Positions 44,515 through 52,924 of a DNA stretch of 64,000 bases are shown here, piece by piece. Numbering within the stretch: position 1 is the first letter of the stretch; every line of letters begins with the position of its first letter. The notes beneath the pieces were generated by a model. That model had not been told where the DNA came from. It saw nothing but the letters and a program-made list of their open reading frames with translations, and did no database searches. Where the stretch lies: positions 4,777 to 68,776 of the forward strand of contig VSNG01000019.1 in NCBI GenBank assembly GCA_009774175.1. The letters are read 5' to 3'. The translations under genes were made by a program, and so were the position numbers. Source of the stretch: Lachnospiraceae bacterium. GTDB taxonomy: Bacteria; Bacillota; Clostridia; Lachnospirales; Lachnospiraceae.

Positions 44515-46307
44515 TAATGGCGAAACGCGGTATCAATAGGAAAGTGATAAGATATAGAATTTCTGCTTTCATAATGGCTTTTTTATGTTTCTATCTGTTT
44601 ACGGATATTGGAGCCGAAGCAAAAGAAGCGGAAATGAGTTCTGCAAACGAGATTGTGGTAGTGTTGGATTGCAGTCAGTCCATGGAAGAAGTGGATCCGC
44701 AATGCGCGGCCTTTGATTTTGTCAAAGGTCTTTCTGCGGTTTTGCCCAGAGATTATCGGGTGGGCGTAGTTGCCTATCGGGATGAGGTTTGCGTCAGCCA
44801 GCCGCTGGGAAGCAGCCATGCAATGATAGAGAGCGCGCTTGGGGAACCGGAGTACGCAAATTATGGGAATGCAGGCGCCGGGCTGGCCGAGGCGTTGGGA
44901 TTGTTTGGGGAAGATGCCGCGGCCAAAAGAATCATCCTCATTTCGGATGGCGAAATTATGATGAAGACCAAAGAGGGTACGCAGGAATCCGCAGACCTGT
45001 TTACACAGGCGGTTAAGGACGCCAGTGGTAACCATATTGCTGTAGACGTTATTGCGTTAGGCCCGCGGATCGAGGAGGGGCATACCGTCTATGAAGCTGC
45101 CGGAGCGACAGGAGGACAGCTTTATGAACTGCCTGACGGGGACAAGCTGAATGATTTTGCAGAGACGCTGCTTTTTGAGCAGTGGAAGTTAAGAGCGTCT
45201 CACGTAGGAAAGATTAGCGGTTTAAGGGGCGAATTGTCGGTTCAACTTCCGGATTGTCTGATGAGCAAGGCTGAGATTATCCTGCTGGGCAGCCAGCAGA
45301 ATGAAAATATGAGTCTGAACTGTGAAGCGGAGAAAGTAAATCTGTCAAAAGGGGACAGATATACTGTGATAGAACTGTTACATCCAATGGCAGATGAAGT
45401 CAGGATACAGATGAGCGCCGATTCGCCGATGGATATCAGCGCTTATCTAACCGCCGAGTATGACTTTCATCTGAGCGCGGGCTATACCTATGCGGTGAAA
45501 GAACAGACTGCCAATCTCTGGCTGAAAATAGCAAACCAGAAGGAGCAGGATATGCTGGAGGGGCATCTGAAGGATGGCGGCATGCAGATTTATCTGGATG
45601 GCGAGCAACAGACCTGCCGGATAGTCGGCAACTCCCTTCGAATTTCCGGGCATTACGAACAGGATGCTGTAGCGAATTTGCGGGTCGCATTCGAAGGTCT
45701 GTACGGTAATTATTACGGTGACGGGGAGGAAGCAGTGGAGATTATGGTGCCGGTTATAGAGGAGGAACCGCCGCCGGAGATTGATTGGTTTTTCTGGACG
45801 GTTATCGCTGCCTTTGCAGCGGCGCTGCTTGTCATACTGTGTCTGGCATACAGGCACAAGAGGCGTGCTGCCAACAGACGGAAATATATTGATGAAAGCA
45901 GAACGCTGCCGGCAGAGACAAAAAGCCGTAAGAGCGATTTTAATGGGAAACTGCAGATTTATGTGATACATAACAGGGATGGGATTGATTACCCGCCCGA
46001 AAGCATAAATCTGTTCGCAAGATGCAATCGTGAGATGATCACACTGGAATGGCTGCTGGACGTATGTAATCTGCCGTTGAATGTCAGAGGGGCGGAACGG
46101 ATCATGATAAGACCGGGAGACGACAGAAGCCTGATTATCAAGAACAACAGCAAGGCCTCCGTACTGATGGGGCGGGAGCTTTTGATAAAAGGACATGCAT
46201 ATCATTTATATTACGGAGAAAAAGTAACTTTTATTTTTGATCAGGAAGATACAGAAATAGAAGTTCACTATAGAGACTTAAAACCAAACGAAAGACAGGG
46301 GAGGTAA
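44511..46307 (+). CDS. Membrane von Willebrand factor A protein with cytoplasmic FHA-like tail
   Basis: 598 residues. A signal-anchor helix (about 16-35) is followed by an extracellular vWA domain with the MIDAS motif DCSQS (Asp53, Ser55, Ser57) and the later LISDGE aspartate. A beta-rich extracellular region (about 230-415) leads to a second transmembrane helix (about 424-446). The cytoplasmic tail of ~150 residues ends in strands whose pattern (NNSKASVLMGRELLI, LYYGEKVTFIF) loosely resembles a degenerate FHA domain. Its start overlaps agrB. In a contractile-system context it could be an envelope anchor. No specific family is recognised beyond vWA. Confidence 0.75.
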   Translation: MIMAKRGINRKVIRYRISAFIMAFLCFYLFTDIGAEAKEAEMSSANEIVVVLDCSQSMEEVDPQCAAFDFVKGLSAVLPRDYRVGVVAYRDEVCVSQPLGSSHAMIESALGEPEYANYGNAGAGLAEALGLFGEDAAAKRIILISDGEIMMKTKEGTQESADLFTQAVKDASGNHIAVDVIALGPRIEEGHTVYEAAGATGGQLYELPDGDKLNDFAETLLFEQWKLRASHVGKISGLRGELSVQLPDCLMSKAEIILLGSQQNENMSLNCEAEKVNLSKGDRYTVIELLHPMADEVRIQMSADSPMDISAYLTAEYDFHLSAGYTYAVKEQTANLWLKIANQKEQDMLEGHLKDGGMQIYLDGEQQTCRIVGNSLRISGHYEQDAVANLRVAFEGLYGNYYGDGEEAVEIMVPVIEEEPPPEIDWFFWTVIAAFAAALLVILCLAYRHKRRAANRRKYIDESRTLPAETKSRKSDFNGKLQIYVIHNRDGIDYPPESINLFARCNREMITLEWLLDVCNLPLNVRGAERIMIRPGDDRSLIIKNNSKASVLMGRELLIKGHAYHLYYGEKVTFIFDQEDTEIEVHYRDLKPNERQGR

Positions 46308-46310
46308 AAA

Positions 46311-48491
46311 ATGAGCATCATCAAACAGACAAACAGGACGGTATTGTTTGAAGAAGTGAATCCGGAAAAGCCGGATCTTCTGACGCTTGTAGGAGACGTG
46401 AGAGGAATTGACAGCCTGAGTGACGAGAAGATCAAGGAGATGAACGAAGCTCTGTTAGTGAGAAACTTTGACGAATTCATAACCAAATTTGAACCGGTGG
46501 TATATTCCTTCTTTAATGCCAATAATCAGAAAATCATGTATACACTGAAAAAGCCGGAAACCATTCCCGAGGATATGCTTACGCCCATTTATCTGAATAA
46601 GCAGAATGATTTCCTAAAAATGCTGATGTCTCTCGTGGAGGCAAAACGGTCGCAGAGCATTATTAATGTGGATTTTCAGTTTGACAAGCTGACTGACATG
46701 ATTTCTCCGAAGAAGGTTATGGAGGACATCAAGCAGAACCGTAAGGAGCTCCAGTATACCTATAAGAATTACGCGGAGTTGGAGGACGGCGACCCCCACA
46801 AACTTGATATTGCGGACAAGCTGAACGTCATGTTTGAAGAAGCCAGTGTGAACTACAATAACGTGCTGGCGATGCTGCCCCTTGCCATCGAAGATATAAA
46901 GACCAGACTGCTTCTGGGCGAGGCGGAGGAAAAGAAAGATAATACGCCGCTTGCGCTGGGCGTGTTAAGCATGGATGAAAAGGGAGAACTTAAAGTTCTG
47001 GAAGTGCCTAAAACAGAGACGGCGGAACTTATGGTTCTGGATGACAATGTTAACACCGGACTGATTACAGCGTTGGAGGACGATTACGAGGCTCTGAATG
47101 AGCAGAGCAGTGATTATGTGAAAGCGCTTGTAACAAGAACCTACTGTCCGCTTGCTTCCACAATGGTCAGCAATATTGACGTTAAGCAGGAAGTCAGCAA
47201 CTATAATTCCTATCTGGAATTTTATAAGACGGCTAAGGACGATTTTATTAAAGTGGTAAAACCTTTAATAGAGAAGATATTGGGGGTATGGGCGTTTTTT
47301 GAGCAGTATCCGTCTAATTTGAAAGGCATGAAACCGTCCATGCTCGTAACCAATGTTTCCAACGATATGCTGGTAAAGAGCAATAACCTGCCCAGACTAA
47401 TTGCATTTTTAAACACAGTCAACGCCAAGAATGATTTTGACAATACCATATGGTACGGCATTGTACCCTCCGTATCGCTCGACCAGAACTCGAATATTAA
47501 GCTGACCAGACAGCGGTTTCAGGGAAATGAGAAAGTAGAGAAAACGGGAATTAACAGCGTAGAGGCGCTGGTTCGTCTGCTTGATGTGCTGAAAGATTAC
47601 TCCGTACAGTGCTTTTTCAGTTACGAAACAGGGGATAAAACGACCTTTAACTACATGGCGACGGAAGGGATCGGAAAGTTTGAGGAACGGTGCAGCACCC
47701 TTACCGGAAAAGCATTCAGCGAGTTTGCCATTCCCTGTATCCCGAATTTTACGATTATTCCAAAGGAAAAATCAGGTGTAATTCTTGATAAGCGTATGAC
47801 GGTCAATGCAGAAAACATGGCCGAACTGTCCAAAGAGAAAGAGGACATTATGAAGTTGTGGATCGACGGCGTCTATGTCGGGGCGGCTTATATTGCAGCG
47901 GGTCTTGTGGCGGCGTATCAGTGTCCTGATTATCTGAAAGAGAAATTCAAAAGAAACGTGGACGAAGAGCTTCCGGGCGTCAGGTTCGATATTGAGGCGG
48001 GCGATCATCCGCTGCGGGTACATACGGTAATGGCAAAGGAGATCACGGGCTTTACCAATTCTATCAAAAATGAGATTAACAGACGCAGTTTCGGTTTTGT
48101 CTTTTCTTCCGAAAATGCCATGCTGGAGGCGGAGAATATCTCCCATATCATGGTTTATAAGGCAAGAAACCTGATGAGCGACGGCAAGGTGTATGAGCCG
48201 ATTTATAAAACGCAGGTAACAACCTATATTGAGAGGATTCTGCGGCATGCCACCAGCGATTACAAGCAGGAGAACATCGTGAAATTCTTTTCCAATAACC
48301 CGTCCAGCCAGAAGAGCAAATGGTTGGAGAAGAAGGGGTGCGTTAATGCAATTCTGGGTGCAGGGGATGATGTGGAATATGAGATCGACGAAAGCAACGG
48401 ATATTGTGTGCTGAATATTACCTTTAACGGTAATGTCAAGAATATGGAAATCGAGATCAACCGCTTTAACTCTAACAACCGTGCAATTTAA
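46311..48491 (+). CDS. Contractile sheath-like protein (TssB-TssC-like), putative
   Basis: 726 residues, soluble, no signal peptide, preceded by a strong GGGGAGG site. I do not recognise a named family with certainty. Support for a sheath is its length (about TssB plus TssC), its position just before two tail-tube-like proteins, the low-cysteine acidic composition, and C-terminal patterns such as WIDGVYVGAAYIAAGLVAAY, RRSFGFVFSSEN and YIERILRHATSDYKQEN that echo TssC/phage sheath C-termini. If correct, the two sheath subunits would be fused in one chain. The middle has INVDFQFDKLTDMI and KGMKPSMLVTNVS, without recognised catalytic residues. Alternative: a large structural or baseplate protein of the same machine. 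Confidence 0.5.
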   Translation: MSIIKQTNRTVLFEEVNPEKPDLLTLVGDVRGIDSLSDEKIKEMNEALLVRNFDEFITKFEPVVYSFFNANNQKIMYTLKKPETIPEDMLTPIYLNKQNDFLKMLMSLVEAKRSQSIINVDFQFDKLTDMISPKKVMEDIKQNRKELQYTYKNYAELEDGDPHKLDIADKLNVMFEEASVNYNNVLAMLPLAIEDIKTRLLLGEAEEKKDNTPLALGVLSMDEKGELKVLEVPKTETAELMVLDDNVNTGLITALEDDYEALNEQSSDYVKALVTRTYCPLASTMVSNIDVKQEVSNYNSYLEFYKTAKDDFIKVVKPLIEKILGVWAFFEQYPSNLKGMKPSMLVTNVSNDMLVKSNNLPRLIAFLNTVNAKNDFDNTIWYGIVPSVSLDQNSNIKLTRQRFQGNEKVEKTGINSVEALVRLLDVLKDYSVQCFFSYETGDKTTFNYMATEGIGKFEERCSTLTGKAFSEFAIPCIPNFTIIPKEKSGVILDKRMTVNAENMAELSKEKEDIMKLWIDGVYVGAAYIAAGLVAAYQCPDYLKEKFKRNVDEELPGVRFDIEAGDHPLRVHTVMAKEITGFTNSIKNEINRRSFGFVFSSENAMLEAENISHIMVYKARNLMSDGKVYEPIYKTQVTTYIERILRHATSDYKQENIVKFFSNNPSSQKSKWLEKKGCVNAILGAGDDVEYEIDESNGYCVLNITFNGNVKNMEIEINRFNSNNRAI

Positions 48492-48514
48492 TCATAAAAA
48501 AGGAGGAATTAAAA

Positions 48515-48946
48515 ATGGGATTCAGGTTGAGTGTAACAGGAGGCGCAGAGCAGATCGCTCTGGATGAGAAGAGCATCAAAAACGTAGTTTTCGGTTCGGA
48601 GTCTGCATTGGATTCCAATGCAAGGGCGACGGATTTCGGCGTGTCTATGAAAATCTGGGGTAAGATGCTCTACAAGCTCGGCGGGGAAGGCAGCGACAGC
48701 ACATTGGGACTGTCCAAGTGGTCGGTAGTTCCGTCTGAGAAAGCAGACTGCTACCGCACGGCAGCAGTGGAAGTGATTTCAGCCGGTCAGGTAGTACGTA
48801 AATATGAGGTGCCAAATGCTTTTGTAATGGAGTATTCTGAGGAAATGGACGATGAGACCGGTGTGGGTACTTTTTATCTGCATATCAAGCAGAAGAAAGA
48901 CGAGAATGACAAGGTGAAAATTGAGGGCGGTTACGCAGGCGACTAG
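48515..48946 (+). CDS. Tail-tube / Hcp-like protein 1, putative
   Basis: 143 residues, mostly beta, no signal peptide, strong AAAGGAGGA upstream. The layout (DSNARATDFGVSMKIWGKM, LSKWSVVP, YEVPNAFVMEYSEE, GTFYLHIKQKKDE) matches the small tube-protein fold: two beta sheets, a helix and the F-NA-x-Y edge strand typical of Hcp and phage tube proteins. It shares long blocks with the next gene, so the two are paralogues. Comparable clostridial proteins are sometimes labelled "membrane-associated protease 1", but no protease motif or membrane helix is present here. It would form the inner tube inside the sheath. Confidence 0.55.
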   Translation: MGFRLSVTGGAEQIALDEKSIKNVVFGSESALDSNARATDFGVSMKIWGKMLYKLGGEGSDSTLGLSKWSVVPSEKADCYRTAAVEVISAGQVVRKYEVPNAFVMEYSEEMDDETGVGTFYLHIKQKKDENDKVKIEGGYAGD

Positions 48947-49040
48947 ATTGAGAAACAAAAACTTTTCGAGGGTAAATTTGTGGGTAGGCATAAATTCGCA
49001 GGCTGCGTAAATGTGAAGGAAATAAAGGAGGAAAAAAGAA

Positions 49041-49466
49041 ATGGCTTTTGTAGTAAAAGTTGAGGGCGCGGAAGCGTTTGAAATATCTAAGGAGTGCGTA
49101 AAGAGCGTAAAGATGACTACGGATATTCCCCAGGATTCCAACGCAAGGACAAAGGACTTCGGGGCTACTATGACGATTAAGGGTAAGATTTTGACGGCAG
49201 TTGGCGGCGATCCCTTCGACAGCACCAGAAAAATGGCACTGTGGTCTGTCGTTCCGGCGGAGCGGGCCGACAGCTACAGAAAGGTGACGGTGGAGTATGT
49301 CGCGGCGGGGATTATGGAGAGAAAGTACTGCTTCCCGAATGCGTTTGTAATTGATTATAAAGAAGACTACGGCGACGAAGCGGGAATCGGCACCTTTACC
49401 CTTGTAATCAGGCAGAAGAAAGACAAGATCAGCACTGTGATGGTAGAGGGCGGTTATATGGCATAA
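49041..49466 (+). CDS. Tail-tube / Hcp-like protein 2, putative
   Basis: 141 residues, preceded by AAAGGAGG. It is a clear paralogue of the previous protein: both share SNAR..DFG, a GK(M/I)L turn, WSVVP.E.AD.YR, (Y/C)..PNAFV..Y and GTF.L.I(R/K)QKKDK, and both end in EGGY. A second tube paralogue may serve a different part of the tube, an effector-carrying ring, or a tube initiator. A 94-bp gap without coding signal separates the two genes. Confidence 0.55.
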   Translation: MAFVVKVEGAEAFEISKECVKSVKMTTDIPQDSNARTKDFGATMTIKGKILTAVGGDPFDSTRKMALWSVVPAERADSYRKVTVEYVAAGIMERKYCFPNAFVIDYKEDYGDEAGIGTFTLVIRQKKDKISTVMVEGGYMA

Positions 49467-49502
49467 CGATAGCGTTTATTATTTGCCGGTGAACAGGATA
49501 TC

Positions 49503-49538
49503 AGAAGGCGTATGCAACAGATGTTGGATACGCCTTCT
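49503..49538 (+). promoter_or_regulatory. 11-bp perfect hairpin between tube gene 2 and the J-domain gene
   Basis: Arms 49503-49513 and 49528-49538 pair perfectly around a 14-nt loop, with no T run. It ends 18 bp before the J-domain start and may set mRNA stability, lowering expression of downstream genes relative to the tube proteins. Confidence 0.55.
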
Positions 49539-49556
49539 CACGAAAAGGAGTCTGTC

Positions 49557-49901
49557 ATGGATTATTATAAAATACTGGGCGTGCCAAGGGAAGCGGACGA
49601 AGATCAGATCAAGCGGGCGTACCGAAAAAAAGCCAAGCAGTATCATCCGGACTTGAACCCTGGTAATGCCGAGGCAGAGAAAAAATTTAAGGATATTGTT
49701 GAAGCATACGAGGTATTGGGCAATGCTGAAAGGCGCAAAAAGTATGATGTAAAACAGGAAAAAGCAGCAGGATTTGGGCAGAGTACGGGTCAGAACCGCA
49801 CAAAGGATAAAAACGGGGTGTCAGCGCCGCGGATGAATTTCAATAAGAAAAATCCGCTGGATGTGACGGAGATGTTTGAAGCGTTTATGAAGATGAAATA
49901 G
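49557..49901 (+). CDS. J-domain protein (DnaJ-like, class C)
   Basis: 114 residues from ATG 49557, after AAAAGGAG. Residues 1-65 are a J domain ([20 protein letters not shown], then YHPDLNPG with the HPD motif). The rest has no zinc-finger or substrate domain but ends in a conserved-looking [17 protein letters not shown] domains stimulate DnaK ATPase. In this gene train it may load or unload chaperone clients such as the sheath or effectors, a role taken by ClpV in type VI systems; that is inference. Confidence 0.85.
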   Translation: MDYYKILGVPREADEDQIKRAYRKKAKQYHPDLNPGNAEAEKKFKDIVEAYEVLGNAERRKKYDVKQEKAAGFGQSTGQNRTKDKNGVSAPRMNFNKKNPLDVTEMFEAFMKMK

Positions 49902-50903
49902 GGGAAGAGAGGGGCAGACGTATAAATGCCCGATAGAGCAGGATGTAAGTATTGAGAGGGAGGTTGATACCTCAAAGTATGCGGACAAGATATTGCAACG
50001 ACTTGTTGTGACGGAAAATCCAACTGCTGAAGCAAATGGGCTTAAGTTTGCAACCATAGAAGATGTTAAAAGGAAAGTTAACATTCCCTTTTTCGGAAAT
50101 TGCGATAGGTTGCCGGATAATGTGAGAGAAAAGCAGCTATTTTACGGTCTTTCCGGGGATGAATATAGGTATGGAACATGTAAGTTATTAATGAATTTGG
50201 AGGAGGAATGGGATAATTATGAGATAGGACAGGAATTTTTGAAATTTCCTGATGATGATAATCAGGATAAAACGGGAATTACTATGACTTCTATTTTGTT
50301 TTGTAAGCATGGCGGGTTTGTGTATCCGGTTACGAGTGGGCAGACGTCACATGGAAGTATGAAATAGATTTATGAAGCGGAGGAAGGTGCAGAAACCAGC
50401 GGTAAATCAAGCGATAATGGTCCTCCCGCGGGATTGCCTGTTTCTTATCATGTTTCAACATATGAATCCAGATGGAGAGATAATGGAATTGAAAGTAGAT
50501 TTGGAGAAAGAACCCCCAATTATTATATACTACATCATGAAAATAGCTATATTGACGAAAATGGTTTGATCAGGATTAGGAAAATACAGGGAATGAAAAC
50601 GGAAGATTTGGGTTTAAATTACAGGTACAGTTAGAGGATTCAGTGGGTAATGAAAAGAGGATGGATGTAATTATTGCAGATGAAAAGGCTTCGTATGATC
50701 CTAATGATTTTTATACGCATACAAGTATAGTCGAGTTTATTGTAGAAGATACACCGGGAAATGCAATATCAGAGGGTGGAAATGTGAGTTTTGATAAACT
50801 ATTGGGGGGACAAGGGTTAGAGATAAAGAGTGTATATGCTTATGAAAATGGAGCAATGGTAGTAGGGAATGAGTATAAAGGAGCTCATTGGGAAGATAGG
50901 TGA
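49897..50903 (+). pseudogene. Decayed PAAR-like (DUF4280) effector gene
   Basis: The frame from 49897 encodes most of a DUF4280 domain (KVNIPFFGNCDRLP, YGTCKLLMN, ITMTSILFCKHGGFVYPVTSG) but lacks the family's N-terminus and any good start codon. The same frame continues past an in-frame TAG at 50365-50367 into a C-terminal domain (LPVSYHVSTYESRWRDNGIE, NYYILHHENSYIDENGLIRI). It then shifts frame near 50588-50610 and continues to 50903 (LQVQLEDSVGNEKRMDVIIA, YEKGAHWED-like end). Three lesions (5' loss, nonsense, frameshift) mark it as a pseudogene. It was once a spike-tip protein with its own C-terminal cargo. The RHS gene at 58.5 kb has an intact version of the same domain. Confidence 0.75.
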
Positions 50904-50913
50904 TATAAGGACA

Positions 50914-51807
50914 ATGGATATAAGTGTTGCGATAAAAGTGAAATTGGGTTTGTTGACTATTATTTTATTGTGCTCCGGATGTGGTAACGGAAATGCAGGA
51001 GAGAATGTTGAAAAAGAACTACGGGCAATGGAGGAAACACAGAAAGTTGAAGTTACACAGCCGGAAGCCGATGAAATACTGGAAGAAACTACAAGTGTAA
51101 GGGCTAATTCTATAGATCAGTTGGAAATACAGGGAAGAACCAAAGAAGAGACGGAATTAATCCACAAGATTCTTTCGGAGGACAAGAGAGAATATGAGGA
51201 GTTTCTTACGACAGACTGGGACTTTTCACACGAACAGGAAGCGATAGAGATACTTACATATGATTTTACGGGCGACGGAAAAGACGAAGTTATAGTGTCA
51301 AAGTTTTATCTGAATATTAGTGCAATTCTGACCTACAATTTTGTATATGATCAGGAGGGTAGAAGAATGGTGGAGTTTGTCGGCGGGCATCCGTTGGAGA
51401 TGCAGATTATTGGCGATTGGGATGGTGAGGGAACATTTTTGCTGTATACGAAGAATCATTATTCTTCTCACAACGATGCGGATATTTATACGGAAATCAA
51501 GTATGAAAACGACGCCATGACGGAGAAGGTGATATTGATGGAACTGGATCGCAGATATGGCGGTGATGAGGGGAAAGAGGGATACTATATCTTTAAAGAT
51601 TTTACGAAGGAAGAGGAGGAAAAGCTTTGGTATGGAAGTTCTGGGGTTAGTGAATTGACGAAAACCAAGGAGTGCTTCAAGAAGGGAGAGGAACCGGAAG
51701 CGTATAGAAAACTGTTTGAAGAAAAGAATACGGATGGATTTTCGATTTTGAGTGTAATTCTTTATTCAGAAGAGGATGGATTTGTGGAGTATAAAGAACA
51801 GGAGTGA
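50914..51807 (+). CDS. Lipoprotein of unknown function (possible orphan immunity protein)
   Basis: 297 residues from ATG 50914, after ATAAGGAC. The signal peptide ends in the lipobox LCSGC near residue 23, so the protein is lipidated and surface-anchored. The mature part is acidic, with YDFTGDGKDEVIVSKF, an FG-GAP-like or EF-hand-like calcium site, and alternating strands. It begins 11 bp after the decayed effector gene, the usual place for an immunity gene; with the effector dead it would be an orphan. Without homology support the role stays open. Confidence 0.65.
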   Translation: MDISVAIKVKLGLLTIILLCSGCGNGNAGENVEKELRAMEETQKVEVTQPEADEILEETTSVRANSIDQLEIQGRTKEETELIHKILSEDKREYEEFLTTDWDFSHEQEAIEILTYDFTGDGKDEVIVSKFYLNISAILTYNFVYDQEGRRMVEFVGGHPLEMQIIGDWDGEGTFLLYTKNHYSSHNDADIYTEIKYENDAMTEKVILMELDRRYGGDEGKEGYYIFKDFTKEEEEKLWYGSSGVSELTKTKECFKKGEEPEAYRKLFEEKNTDGFSILSVILYSEEDGFVEYKEQE

Positions 51808-51810
51808 CTT

Positions 51811-52353
51811 ATGAATAAAAAAGCAGCCTTAGATATGGCCATCGTTATATCCTGCATCACGGGCATGGTTTTGTCCTATGTGTATCTGGAAAATGTACTA
51901 CAAAAGCAGGTCAGTCTGACGCTCCTCGGAGCAGTAGGAGCCGGATTTCTGATCTTATGGTTTGCCGATTATGCAAGGTACAGGCGGCCGCGGGAGCATG
52001 GAACGGGAAAAACAGAAATTTCGCAAATCCTCCTGTTGGGGGAAGACAATAATATCACTGACACATGGGATATCTACAGAAAGACATCTATTGTATTCGG
52101 CAGGGATGAAGGGGAGAATCAGGTAGATATCAACTTGAAAAATACCGACTATGCAGGAACCGTGGATGGGGAACATGCGGTTATGAATTACAGCGGCGGC
52201 AGTTGGTACATAGAAGATCTGGACAGCGAGAATGGCACCAGAATACAGAGAAATGGGGAGGACAAGCCCTACCGGGTTTCTTCCAGAGAACCCTGTAAGG
52301 TGGAAAAGGGAGATATCATTTATCTGGGGCTTGCGCCGCTTAAGATAAGATAG
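51811..52353 (+). CDS. Membrane FHA-domain protein
   Basis: 180 residues. Two transmembrane helices (about 8-26 and 35-52) anchor a cytoplasmic FHA domain (about 95-178): VFGRDEGENQVDI, DGEHAVMNYSG and IEDLDSENGTRIQRNG are its phosphothreonine-binding core and NG(T) loop. It begins 3 bp after the lipoprotein gene. FHA proteins sense phosphothreonine and in type VI systems relay kinase/phosphatase state to assembly. The kinase is probably encoded elsewhere, for example prkC. Confidence 0.85.
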   Translation: MNKKAALDMAIVISCITGMVLSYVYLENVLQKQVSLTLLGAVGAGFLILWFADYARYRRPREHGTGKTEISQILLLGEDNNITDTWDIYRKTSIVFGRDEGENQVDINLKNTDYAGTVDGEHAVMNYSGGSWYIEDLDSENGTRIQRNGEDKPYRVSSREPCKVEKGDIIYLGLAPLKIR

Positions 52354-52415
52354 CAGGCCGGTAACGTACGGAAAGAGAAGAAAGCGGATGCTTAAGGAAA
52401 GGAACGGAAGATAAG

Positions 52416-52910
52416 ATGAGTAACTTGATCAGATGCCAGAATGGACACATGTTTTCGAGCAGAAGGTATGGAACCATATGCCCTTACTGTAATATTGAGA
52501 CGGCAACTAGAGAGAAGCAGGAGACGGGGAAGACAGAGATCGAGGTGGAAGAGTCGTTATTTTTGCAGGAAGAAAATCCGGTGTGCGGATGGATCGTCTG
52601 TGTAGCAGGTCCGAGGCGCGGCAAGGATTATAAAATTATGGCGGGCAAAAACTTCGTGGGCCGGGCTGATGATATGGATATTCAGATTCTGGGCGATAAC
52701 AAGATCTCCAGAAGAAATCATTGCGTCATTGTGTACGATACGAAACAGAGGAAGACAGTGATGCTGCCCGGAGACAGTAATGGGATCGTCTATCTGAATG
52801 GAGAGGCGGTCTATGTGCCGACGGATCTGAAAGAGTATGATGTGATCGAGATGGGTGAGAGCCAGTTTTTGCTTATCCCGTTCTGCGGGGAGCACTTTAG
52901 CTGGGAATAG
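52416..52910 (+). CDS. Zinc-ribbon FHA-domain protein
   Basis: 164 residues, soluble. A zinc-ribbon-like N-terminus (RCQNGHMF, then CPYCNIE, residues 7-28) and a Lys/Glu linker with a threonine-rich stretch (ETGKTEIEVEE) precede an FHA domain (about 78-160: NFVGRADDMDIQI, KISRRNHCVIVYD, NGIVYLNGEAV). The TxxE-type threonines in the linker resemble kinase targets seen in FHA regulators of the Fha/GarA type. It is the second FHA protein in the train. Confidence 0.83.
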   Translation: MSNLIRCQNGHMFSSRRYGTICPYCNIETATREKQETGKTEIEVEESLFLQEENPVCGWIVCVAGPRRGKDYKIMAGKNFVGRADDMDIQILGDNKISRRNHCVIVYDTKQRKTVMLPGDSNGIVYLNGEAVYVPTDLKEYDVIEMGESQFLLIPFCGEHFSWE

Positions 52911-52924
52911 ACGGAGGGCATGCG

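Noticed and set aside
46311..49466. Prophage tail module
   Set aside because: No terminase, portal, capsid, tape measure, holin or integrase is seen, while FHA, PP2C and RHS genes are; a phage origin of single folds remains possible.
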